A stretch of DNA of 64,000 bases from Chrysomallon squamiferum (lineage: Eukaryota > Mollusca > Gastropoda > Neomphalida > Peltospiridae). The notes under the pieces are model-generated. The model saw only the letters and a program-made list of their open reading frames with translations. It was not told the DNA's origin and did not search any database. The first letter of the stretch is position 1. Every line of letters begins with the position of its first letter. Both the position numbers and the translations under genes were made by a program. Shown piece by piece: positions 37,591-49,453 of the stretch. The DNA lies in NCBI GenBank assembly GCA_012295275.1, contig CM022670.1, positions 16,426,698-16,490,697 on the forward strand, given 5' to 3'.

Positions 37591-38695
37591 TGAAAATCTT
37601 GACAATGAAGAATATGTATATCCAATTTTCCAGTGAATGTGTTATTATTCTGAGATCTGAGGAATAGAAATTATTTTAACGTCCAGCATTCTGAAACGAA
37701 CACATGTTAATATTTTGCTTCATTTTTTTACTAGCAGCATGTTATATGAAGAACCAGAGAAATATTTTTGATCTTATATTTTCTTTTTTAGTCATTCAGG
37801 TCCTTACATTTCATATTAATAGTTTTTAGTGCTTTAATTTGTTTTTTGTTTAGTCCTATCATATTATATATTGTGATGACATTTTTTTCTAGCACTGTCT
37901 GTTTATAATAATATAAGAAAGACACAGAATGATTTTAGAATATCGTTTATTATTCATCAGCATTTATTTGTTATGATTCTCTTCTTTTTATCATAATTAT
38001 TTAGGTGTCTTTTTAAAATATTTTATATGTAAATATTTGTTTTTTTGTGAACATATCGTTATTTTTGCTTTCTTCTTCTTATTTTTTTTTTTTAAATATT
38101 TAAATTTTGAAGAATTAACATTAAATTGATAAGGAAAATTATTATAATTAACGATTGAAAATGACTTTTAACAACAGATTTTTCAACTTATTGTTCTGTG
38201 TATGTATGTATGTATGTATGTATGTATATATATCTTGTATTTTTTATGCATGTATGTATATATATATGTTTTTGTATATGCGTTATGTATATATATGCAT
38301 ATGTTTGTATGTATGTATTTATATGTTTAGATGTAATATCGTTTCGCGAACTTTTGATACATAGCTTCAGTTGTTTTTCAAGAGAAGTATGAATGGCATT
38401 CACACACTGGTATTTGTTACATTTTCTCCTGGAAAAGCTGGGTGGACATGGCAGAATCTTATCGCTTGGCCGCGAAGTGTTCATGTAGTGCAAAGAAAGA
38501 CAAAAGCAAGGTTCTAACCAGATTGCCACTGTTTCTTTCTCTCCACCTTAACCATATATTGACTTTGTGTTAGATGTTTTCCATCTCATGTCAAACAAGA
38601 CTCCTAGTTTTCGGTATGGAGATTGACACAAAGTTTCCTACAAGAACGAGTCACGTGTTTCTGCAGCAAATTTGCATTGGCGCATAGTTCTGCCC

Positions 38696-38848
38696 ATGTT
38701 CCTCGGAGTCTGCTTTAGTATGATCCTATGTTCAATATTATCTCATTCCTTCGCAGCTTTCTCGCGGGAAACAGACCTCTGCCGTCTGCCAGTGAGCTCA
38801 GCCGCTGACCATGGGATACAGGCTAAGATTCCCAGCACAGTCTGCTAG
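38696..38848 (+). CDS. Small frame with signal-peptide-like start
   Basis: An ATG at 38696 opens 50 codons ending TAG 38846-38848. The first about 22 residues (MFLGVCFSMILCSILSHSFA) look like a cleavable signal peptide, followed by a cysteine-containing segment (ETDLCRLP). A possible donor (CCA/GTGAGC at about 38791) would make this a signal-peptide exon of a longer secreted protein. The block is distinctly GC-richer than its flanks. An overlapping alternative frame starts at 38811 and ends in phase 1 at a strong donor (ATCAG/GTAAGT, 38880/38881). That frame could join TTTCAG at 39853 to give a 26-residue product or a non-coding transcript. Confidence 0.3.
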   Translation: MFLGVCFSMILCSILSHSFAAFSRETDLCRLPVSSAADHGIQAKIPSTVC

Positions 38849-38880
38849 TCCTGCTGGTGATCTCGAGTCCACTGGATCAG

Positions 38881-41104
38881 GTAAGTAGCTTTTCTTGAGT
38901 TAATACTTCACGTACAGAGGAAAAAGGATGTGGTTGCAGCAGTTTCGAAAATACTTTTCTTTCGTTAACTTATAAATGAAATCCAAAATTTAAAAAATAA
39001 CATTTGAAAGTTTTCAATTTTATACAGTGATGGTTTAATGCATATAAAAGTAGGGGAAAAAACGTTCAGAATTTTTAATTTTTAAAAAAAAATTATACTA
39101 TTATTATTATCTTTTATTTTTTTTTTTTGTATTTTGAAGCAGATGATTTTCTATAATTCTAAGATTGTTTTTATTATTTTTTTAATCTTAGCAAAATTTG
39201 CACTTTATTCAGAACGACAAAAAAGCCTTTTTCTCTCTTACATTTCTTTTGAAAGTTCGTTTTTCAAGAAAAATAACAATTAAATCTTTTTCTTTTCTTT
39301 CTTTTTGATTTTAATCATGATACATTTATGTTTTCTTTTTCTGTCGATTATTTTTTTCACCAGTAATATTTAATTAGATACGGTATATTACTGGCTATTA
39401 TTAAAAAAACGTATGATGAAATGTAAAAAACTAAATTTCAACCATAACTATTTCTGTACGGCTATTCATTCATAATGATATTTCAAGCAGTTGAAAACTA
39501 ATACAAAAAGAATATAATAATAATCATAATAATAAAGAAAGAAAGAAATTAAAGAAGAAAAAAAAAAATGAAAACCAAAAGAAGATAAATCAGTTTATTA
39601 CATATATGGTGTTAAATATTATAATATTTTCACAACAAAGATATAATACAGTGTTTAAATTTAATAAATCTTGAAAGTGAATTAACTATTTAAACAACCT
39701 TTGCAAATTAAAACTGAGAAGTAACTAATGTTATAAGGATTCCCATTATTATACGGATATCAATCTGATAACATGTACAATCATTTCGTACAAATTAAGA
39801 TAACAAAAGATTAACATAGTGTGTAATTTTACTGGGTTTTTTATTCGTTTCAGACACAACATGAAAAAGACCCCAGACTCTAACAAGTAGTAAACTTTGT
39901 GTATTTAGTGTTTCACTTAACTTTAAGTGTTTTTCATTTATTAAATACTAGAATCTTAAATATTTTAAACTGAGTAAAATGACTACTGGATGCATTATTT
40001 TAATTCCTATACCTCAAATTACTGAATAAAATGACAATTCGAGACGATTTCAAATGCCATTATTTTTGAAGTTTGATACATTATTTTAATTACTGAATTA
40101 TATATGCTGGCTGATAATAAATAAGATTACAAACAATTTTATATTTTAAATATATTTACATAAAAAATATCAATTATTCAGAAAATACTATTTGCAGATA
40201 TTTATTATTATTATTGATTTATTTTAAATTCTTAATGTTTTTTCTTTTTATTGTTTTTAGTTTTTAATTTTTGTAAAAATAATTTTAAAATGGAGATTAT
40301 GAATTTTTGGAATTTTAAAAAAATCCACATTTATTTCTTATATTTTTTATATTACTTTTTAAAATAAAAACAAAAAAACACTTTGTGTGATAAGCCTAGG
40401 TTTATCAGTGTTTAGTATAAAATGTAACTTGTAATCTAACGATAAAGCAACCATGTAGTCAACAACGATAAAAACTGATAAAACTACTTCACTTGTCACT
40501 GAAATATAGTTAAAATAAAATGCAAGTAATTCACTGTAGTTATAAAAAATAATTAATTTCAAAATTACTTTTGATATTAAAAATTAAATTAGAAATAACT
40601 ATCGTTATTCAGAAAAATTTAATCCAGATCTTTAAAACTTAATAATCAAACCTATAAAAACTATTTGAAAAATGTAAACCAGAACTGTTAAACGAGATAC
40701 ACAAGCATGCTTTATTAGTTTCTTTGAGATTTAATTTACCAGGAGTAAAAACACAGAACCTATGTGAAAAAAAAAAAAAAAACTAAACTAACTAACTAAC
40801 TAAATAAATAAATAAATAAAATAATTAATAAAAATAATTTAAATAAATAAAATACAAACAAATAAATAAATAAAAATACAAATAATTTTTTTTCCGTTAA
40901 TACTTTTGACAATATATCATAATTAAGATAGTTTCAAAAAGAAATTGTAACGTTTTTCCCTGGCTAGAATATTAACAGCAACTTACCTGAACAACACAAC
41001 AGTGACATTCCTCTGTACAATCAACCTCTGATAAATCACTCGTAAAGCTGAAATACTGCGTTGTCGGGAGCGCCAGTCGGTACTTTTAATTTCTTCTTCT
41101 TTCC
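38881..41104. other. Non-coding
   Basis: AT-rich, with T-runs, scattered diverged copies of the 39-bp minisatellite unit (about 39970-40110) and (AAAT)n/(TAAC)n (about 40785-40880). No exon beyond the weak acceptor at 39853 is supported. Confidence 0.6.
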
Positions 41105-41348
41105 ATGGCGACCGAAATCAAGATCAGAAAGAAAGAAAAAAACTTTGATCTTGCCTCAGGCTGCGTGTTACTCGTTCATTTTGCCCGTGGAACTGAATTT
41201 GATGATCAGAGGTACATGCAGTGCCATCGATCAAAAAATGTGTTATTAACCGAGTCTTTACATGCTTATGTCATCTGCTTACCTACCGAAGTCATGAAAG
41301 TGCATTTATCATTGGAAGCCATAGTTGACATAAATACAGGTAAACTTT

Positions 41349-41431
<83 letters not shown>

Positions 41432-43673
41432 GTACGTTTACTTAAAACAATTTATTTTATTTGTTTAACGTGACGAAAAAGCACTTTTTTTTTTTTTTTT
41501 TTTCTTCAAAAAGTGGCAAGGCGTGGTGGTGTCACGGGTCTCTTCTAGGTAAGGTCATGACTATTTGACTTTTCATTCACAACCAAGACACTGCAGTGTT
41601 GTGAAGAAGAAGAAGAAGAAGAAAAAGCCGTCTGTTCAACGTGTTGAAGTCTCTGGCACGGTGGAGAACAACGACGAAGAGAAGGGATGATGCAGTGGGT
41701 AACGGTTCTTCAATATTTCGGGAATAACGGCATAATGCAGCTGATGTTTAATATCGTATTATGCTGCTATTCACGAGATACCAGGACCGGAAGCGACGCG
41801 CGCACGTGATGACGTTACGTTCACCTTGTTGATAACGGAATTTTGTAGCGGCGAAGTTCAAAGGAAAATACCTGACTTCTCAGGTATGTTTCAGATGGAC
41901 GGGAAAAATCAACACAGTATGGAACATGTCCTAGATGCTGCAGCTTATGGAAATACTTTTAAAACACAAAAATAATTTTAAATTCTTTGTATATTAATGA
42001 AGATCTCTGTCTATGGAAATGTACTGGAGGAGTGATAGTGTTAATACTGGATTATCAGTACATAAATTGACATTAATGCCACGTTTCCTGCTTGTGTTTT
42101 TTTTATTGGATTAATACAACGTATTAAACGTAGTATTAACATTATCAGTAATAGATACAATACTAATGCTGACATTAACAATGTTAGATATAAACAGACA
42201 TTATGAAAATTTGCAGTATTATATAAAATAATGTTATTATCGGAATAAGATACACTACTAACGTTATTAACATAACATTTTAATATTAACGGTTTTACAT
42301 GTAGTACTATCATTATTAACATTAACAGTTTTACATATAATACTAACGTTACAATTATTAACACTTCTAGATATAATGCTAAGAATGTTAACATTAACAG
42401 TTTCACATATAATACTAACATTATAATTATTAACAGTTTTAGATATGATACTAACATTTTTAGTATTAACACTTTTACATATAATACTAATGTTATTAAC
42501 ATTAACAGTTTTAGATATAATACTGACTTTATTACTACTAACACTTTTAGATATAATACTAACTCTATTACTATTAACAATTATTAACATTTATATTATT
42601 ATATAAAATAAGATTATTAACATTAATAATATCAGATTTAATAACATTATATTATTATTAAATAACAATATCAACATTATCAGCTATAATACTAACTCTA
42701 TTATTAAGTGTTAGATATAACACCAACTTTATAAACATTGACATAATCCAATTGAATACCAACGTTATTAACATCAACAGTATTAGATATAAAATTAATG
42801 TTATTTATATTAACAATATTTAGATATAATAACATTAATAGCATTAGATTTTATATGAACATTATTAAGATAAACAATATTAGACAAATTATAACGTTAC
42901 TGATATTAATAATATAAGTTATTATCAACATTAACATTAATAGTTATAATGCCAATGTTATTAGCAGCATTAGTTATAACGCCAATGTTATTAACAGTTA
43001 TTAGTATTAGATAAAATTGATAAAATGATAACTATTAACATTGACAGTGCCAGATATAATACCAAAATTATTAACAGTGTTATTCATATTAACGTTATTA
43101 GCATTAACATTATTAAATATACTAAGTTTAAAATTAACAGTATTAGATCGGATAATACTGTTATTAACATTAACAATTAAAGATATACAATGTAATAGTT
43201 ATGTTATTAACAATAACAGTATTACATAAAATGTCAAAGCTGATAACGCTAGCTGACATAACTCTAACGTTACTAACATTAACAATATATATGTAATATT
43301 AACGTCATTAACACTACTGTTCCTGCTACAACTACTACCACTGCTACTATTACTACTACTATGACGCCCACCATTACTATTAGTATTACAGCCACTACCA
43401 ATACTACTACTACTACTACTACTACTGCTGCTGCTGTTGTTGTTGCAGTAGTAGTAGTTGCGATGGTAATGATACCTTTTTTTTTTTAATTACAATAATT
43501 TTTTCAGTTCATCTGAAATCACCCAGTCATCATAATATATCAGCCGAATGGACTCAGTCTGAATAATTAATCATTACCACATATATTAATGTCAGATAGT
43601 TTTGTTAATTCTTCGGACTGTATGTTCATTAACTGCACGACACTAACGACTGCATCATCATCATCATCATCTA

Positions 43674-43726
<53 letters not shown>

Positions 43727-46700
43727 GTTTTCGTTTTTGTTGTTGTTGTTATTTTGCATCTTTTAGGAATTTGTACCATGACATTTCAGATTTATGCAGT
43801 AATAAACTCAGATGTAGGTTATATCAGTAATTAGCTTCATAAATTAGTGTTAACGCCTTAGTCATGCTCTATTTGTGTTTCCATTTGACAGTGACAGATG
43901 GAATAATTATTTATCTTCCGGAAATCTGTGAAAATAGATCACTTTCGATTATTAAAAACAAATAAAAATTGATCAAACAATTTGACTGATCAAGGATTTT
44001 GAAATAACGGTGATTAACAAAAAGTAATAATGACAGTAATTATAATTAATTAGTTAATTTTCTAAAACATTTTATGTCCAACCATTCATAGAAATTTGAA
44101 CTGAATTGTACTACTTATAATATATGTAATAGACAGAAATATTTTGACTAATGTTATGTGTATAGTGATTAAGGAACAAATAAAAGATTGATGAGTGTGT
44201 GTGTACTTTATTCACTTATATAGTGTTTTTAATGTTTAATTTTTAAACAAACTTGTTGTTGATTTTATTATTGTTGTATATGATAATAATAATAATAATA
44301 ATAATAACTATTATTATTATATTAGTTATTATTGTTATTGTGGTTGTTGTGATGGTGGTAATTGTTGTTCTTATTATTGTTATTTAAAAAAAAGTAATTG
44401 GTTTATTTAATGTTATACTTGCTTGTTAAAAATTAAGTTTAAAAATTTCATTCATTCAGTCAGTTGCTATTTTGTTTTGTCACAAAAATGTTGATATAAT
44501 TAATTATTTACTAATTAAAAAAAGAAAACGTTACATTTGAAAATAAATAAATGAGTATCTAAGTAAACATGCACAAACCGATACGACACGATACAATACA
44601 AGGAAACAAATAAAAAGGTACATAAAATAAAATGGAATAATATAAAATTATATAAATAACATAAAATAACAAATATAATAATTATGATAATAAATAAATG
44701 AATAAATAAATAAGTAAATAAATAAAGATAATGATAATAAAAGCAACAACAATAATAATAAGAACAAAACATCAACAACAACAATAATAATGATAAATAA
44801 GAAATTAACATTCTACTACTATTTGAACTGTTGTACTACTAAATCAACTAAATAAAAATAATAGTAATAATAATAACAACAACAACCATAATAAATAAAT
44901 AAAATAGTAATAATAATTAATAAATAATAACAACAATAATAATACATAATTAAATAAACAATGATAAAACGATAATAACAACCTCAATTATATCAGTAAT
45001 ATTAAGGATAATTATAATAATAATAAATAATTATACTAAAATATAAGAAGAACAGCAAGAGTAACAATAAAAATAAAATAAAATAAAATAAATACAGTTA
45101 TCCAACCGATTTTATGGACTATTTTTTTCAAAGATTTGCCAAATTATTAGTGTTTTCCGGAACTCTCTGTTTCAAAGTTTTTCAGATCAAAAGAGATCAC
45201 ATAATAATAATTCAGCGATTGTACATCCTGTGAACAACCAATTATATACACCAGTGTCTCTAAAACACCATCCTAGAAGCTTGAATAAAATAATTAAATG
45301 AACTTGATTAGAATAAATGGTAAGAACCTTATTATTTTATGTTTCATCAGATTATTAATTTTAAAATATTCAATTTAAATTAAATAATTAAATGAAATGT
45401 ATTAAAATGCATGGTACAATTTTATTAGTTTTTATTTTACTTTATTTTAATTAATCTTTAAAAATATAGTTATAAATGTTATTTATTTTATTTTTATTTT
45501 ATTATATTGTTTCACTGAATATTCTTAATTTACGAACGAATTTTAGTTAATAAAAAAATATTTTATTTTATTTACTTATTTATTTATTTTAATTAATTTA
45601 TTTATTAATTTATTTTATTTAATTTTTTTTTTAAAAAATATTACTTACTTATTTGTTTTACTTCATTTATTTTATCTTATATATATATTTATTTATTTTT
45701 ATTTATTTATTTATTTATTTATTTATTTTTTTATCAATATTTATTGTTTTCAGAGAACTATCCTATCTAAAAATCAATTTAGATTTTCAGTAACATATAT
45801 CTCTTTTTTTTTACTTATTTGTTTTAATTCATTATATTTGATTTCATTTATTTATCAGTTTTATTTTAACTTTATTTCACTTTATTATATTGTACTATAA
45901 TTACTTATTTATTTTAATTTTAATTATTTATTTTACTTATTAATTTTATTTGTATTATTTATTATTTATTTATTTGATTTGATTTAATTCGATTTTTGAT
46001 TTATTTTATTTATATTTATAATTTTTTTTTTATCTCTTTTTATTTTATTTTATTTTATTTATTTATATATTTTGTATATTATTTTTATTTATTTGTTTAA
46101 AATTTATTTTATACATATTTATTTATTAGAGAAATTGTGTTAGTGTATATAATAGATTTAAACACACACACACACTCACATATTCGTGTTTGCACATACA
46201 CACACATATATATATTGTACATGTTTTGGTTTAGAAGTGTGTGTATCTGTCTGTTCACTGAGTTTTTATATCGAAAAATTAATTATGATTTTTAATTAAA
46301 AAAAAGGCTTGGTTTTCTTGTTTTCCATACCAGTAGTTTATATGTCTTCTATGACTTCACTATTAGTGATTCTTGTTTAATTGTAGTATGAGTGATCAAG
46401 GTTGAGAGATTTAAACAATGTTACTCAGTTATGTAAAGTAACTTTGACACGTCGGTCACATCAACATTTCAATAACAAAAATAAGTAAATAAAAAAAAAA
46501 AAAATAAAATAAAAACATAGATAGCGACTGATGCTCATTCAGTTAACTGCAAAAATGTAAATAATATTCATGTAGGTTTCTACCTTTTCCTTAACAGAAT
46601 AAAATTAATATTATGATTTTTAAAATGTAAAATTAACAGAATCAATCCCATAAAAGAAAAATTTTCTTACAGGCGTATTATTGTTCTTGTCTTCTTCTTC

Positions 46701-46932
46701 TTTTTTTTTTTTCCTATTCAAATAAAATTTTCTTTTCTTTTTTTTTTAAATGCATTACTTATTATTACTACTGAACAGATTAATTTATTATTTATATTTA
46801 ATTAAGGGCAGTTTTGACACCTCACCTTTTTATTTTTATATTTAACAAATCTCACTGAAATTCAAATGACTAAGTTACTTATTTTTTATTTATTTATTTA
46901 TTTTTATTTTTTTTCCCGCAGGAATTACCTAG
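41105..46932 (+). CDS. Possible two-exon gene, 81 residues, unrecognised
   Basis: Exon 1 (41105-41339) has an ATG in good context (TCCATGG) and 78 codons of balanced composition (MATEIKIRKKEKNFDLASGC..., later FARGTEFDDQRYMQCHR). It ends in phase 1 at ACAG/GTAAAC. An acceptor TTTCCCGCAG at 46912-46921 gives a phase-compatible second exon that closes after G-I-T at TAG 46930-46932. The second exon continues as GC-richer sequence with AATAAA at 47279-47284, as expected for a 3' UTR. No domain is recognised. The 5.6-kb intron contains a (CT)n tract beginning 11 nt after exon 1 and a 36-bp minisatellite. Exon 1 is moderately convincing; the join to exon 2 is inference. Confidence 0.4.
41351..41429. 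repeat. (CT)n microsatellite
   Basis: A perfect CT tract of about 39 units, beginning 11 nt inside the intron after the donor at 41340. Confidence 0.95.
41780..41883 (+). promoter_or_regulatory. Candidate CpG-rich promoter / leader exon
   Basis: A CpG-dense patch contains an E-box CACGTG immediately followed by a CRE-like TGACGTTACG (about 41811-41824). About 60 bp later CTTCTCAG/GTATGT is a good donor (exon end about 41883). This looks like a promoter with a short non-coding first exon on the plus strand, but no recipient coding exon was found. Confidence 0.35.
42040..43320 (-). repeat. Minisatellite, ~36 bp unit, about 1.3 kb
   Basis: Copies of a unit close to ATTAACATTAACAGTTTTAG plus ATATAATACTAACGTT. 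Because the unit is divisible by three, two overlapping minus-strand frames stay open for 179 and 107 codons with a 12-residue periodicity. These are repeat artefacts rather than genes. Copies become more diverged to the right and grade into (CTA)n/(CTG)n at about 43320-43450. Confidence 0.9.
43321..46921. repeat. Simple-repeat-rich intronic/intergenic DNA
   Basis: Contains (CTA)n (about 43335-43440), (ATC)n(ATT)n(GTT)n (about 43654-43752), AAT/AAC-rich stretches (about 44283-44310 and 44590-45100) and TTTA/TTTTA-rich stretches (about 45540-46130). A short (CA)n lies near 46164-46205. No coding exon is seen. Confidence 0.75.
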
Positions 46933-47278
46933 ATGCCGGTCAGTCTGTTTGCAAGGAGACACAGTGAATAAGAAATACGAATAACGTCAGGGGCAGACTT
47001 AGTGGAAGAACATTCGCCTTTGTTTCTAGTGGGAACAAAACCTTAAGACAAAGAAAAACGCTAGTCGCTTGTTTGTCTTTCTCCTTACAAACCAAACGAT
47101 ATTTTAGATGTTGATCAAGTGAACTGAGACACAAACAAACATGGCCATACCATTGTTGAATCTCTCGCTCGCTGGAACAACAAGCAGCTAGGAGATTTCT
47201 GAAGAACAAACACAGAAAATGAAGCCCAGTTCACGTTTTACCGGCTGTGGTAGTTCCTTGGCCGTCCTTGAACAAGCA

Positions 47279-47284
47279 AATAAA
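47279..47284 (+). terminator. Poly(A) signal AATAAA
   Basis: AATAAA about 350 bp after the possible stop at 46932, within the GC-richer block. It would fit the 3' end of the 41105 gene. Confidence 0.35.
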
Positions 47285-47394
47285 GTGAAGCAACGAGTCT
47301 TTGTACTGGCGTGTTAAAGAGTTTTTTGTATCCAGATATTTATCTTTATACCTACCAGTATTGTAATTTTAATTTTAGTTTTTATAATTTGAAA

Positions 47395-47434
<40 letters not shown>

Positions 47435-49144
47435 TAATTAATTTATTTATTTATTTTATTATATTATTATTATTATTACTATTTTTTGTCAGTTGTTAAT
47501 TTCTAATGTCCTTGAGTTTAGACTGAAAAAAAAAAAAAAAAAACAACAAACAAAAAAAAAAACCCAAAACAACTTAAATTTACCGTTGTTTGAACATTTT
47601 ATTATTATTTTTTTTTTTTCTCACCCGATTCGATTTCAAAAAGGAGATGTTTGGGGTAACTGAAAACGATTTTAAATAGTTAATCACAAGGATATTTAAG
47701 TATTTTGGTAATTTGAACATTTATTCATAAAGTTTCAATACAAATTTCTAATTTTATAATTAAATATGTTTTTGAAAACACATTTGAGAGGACGCTTTGT
47801 AGTTAATGATAACTGTACAACAGCTTGATTTGTCTCCTCACTTCGGAAATGCGTTTCGTTTGTTTTGAAAGTAAGATTATTGTAAATAGGTAAAATTATG
47901 ATGCAATAAGCATGATAAACAACTATTTATAATTCGTATTTTATTTTATTTATTATTATTTTTTTTTAATAATAATTTTTGGTTCATAACGGGGACTTAT
48001 TATGGATTTACCTGTTTAAATATGTTAAAAGTTTAAGTGACGAACACGATATAAATGTGTGTGTATTTGTTGGAACTAGGAGCCTATATTATATTTACAG
48101 ATTTTTCGAATAAATATTAAAATTTGTTACAATAATATCAACCTCTTTAAAATAGTTATTGCTATTCGACTTTTATCTTGGGTTTGAACATTTGGGACAT
48201 ATCTAGGCTTTATACCATTTTCAAATAGAAATATATCCATTATAAAGACATAACCGATAATACATCAGTCTCCATGGGAATGGAATATTATTATAAAGGA
48301 ATGGAATATTATTATATTACGAACGTTCAGAAAAATTAGGAATGCCAGAATATATTTCAAATTAGATTCCCTTATGGTCTAGTCCATAATAGCATATTAT
48401 AAGCTGAATGCGTGCAAAGTCTCTGCTTCTGTTTTGAGCAAACGAAAATGACTGCTGATGAATGTCGAAGAAATGGCAGGGTTAGTGACCCGGTTAGGTC
48501 TCACAACATAGTTTTTGCGCAAGAACGCCTTGTTGTGTGATGTCACCGCTTTGTCAATAAATACTTCCGGCAGAGTAATGGCCGATAAAAAAAAAAAAAA
48601 AAAATAAAAAATAAATAAATAAATAAATAAATATATATATATATTTTTTTTTTTACCTCCCCCAATAAATGGTAGGGTATATTCCTAATTAAACACGTAT
48701 ACACCCCGACTATTCCACATTAAATTCAGGATAGACTAATTTAAAAAAACGGACATTGTTCCCCAGATAATGAATGCATTTATTCTATAATTCACGTTCT
48801 TTTCGATTTTCTGCATTATTCAGTTTTGTATTAGGTCATTAAAAAACTTATGTTATGTTTTTCAAACAAAACAATGACAAATTTTAACACTAATATTACC
48901 TAGTATGTACACAACATTAGTCAATTAGTTTTATTAAAACTGTTGATAATTCTTGTGGTGTTACTAAGAAGGTAAGTACCTCGAATTACCAAAATACACA
49001 AGTTAGTGCTGTCAGAATAGAGGTGTTTTTTTAAATATGGATTATGTTTGAACCTTTGTTAGTCTGAATGCCTGAATACTTTAAAATATAACACTATTCA
49101 AATAACTGAACTTGACTGGTCATGTCAGAAGAGAAAGTCAAAAC

Positions 49145-49181
<37 letters not shown>

Positions 49182-49375
49182 GATAAAACAACTCAGATTG
49201 CAAGTTTAAAATTTTAATTCATTTTTGGTTAATTGTTTTTTTTCTTCTTTTTTTTCTTTTTTTTTTTTTAAATTGCATGATTATGATTTTCTAAATGTAA
49301 GGTTGAACATTAAAAATAACAACATAAATAAGACTAGGAATGACTTCATGAACAAAACCCTCCCAACCACTGAAG

Positions 49376-49453
<78 letters not shown>

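Noticed and set aside
38811..39864. Two-exon gene encoding 26 residues
   Set aside because: Splice sites are good, but the product is tiny and unsupported; a non-coding transcript or a different downstream exon is as likely.
42041..42590. 179-codon and 107-codon minus-strand frames
   Set aside because: They are explained wholly by the 36-bp minisatellite whose unit is divisible by three; no start context, splice sites or non-repeat sequence supports a gene.
46940..47209. 89-codon minus-strand frame
   Set aside because: It overlaps the likely 3' exon on the plus strand, has no domain, and its leucine-rich end looks like antisense of a GC-richer exon.
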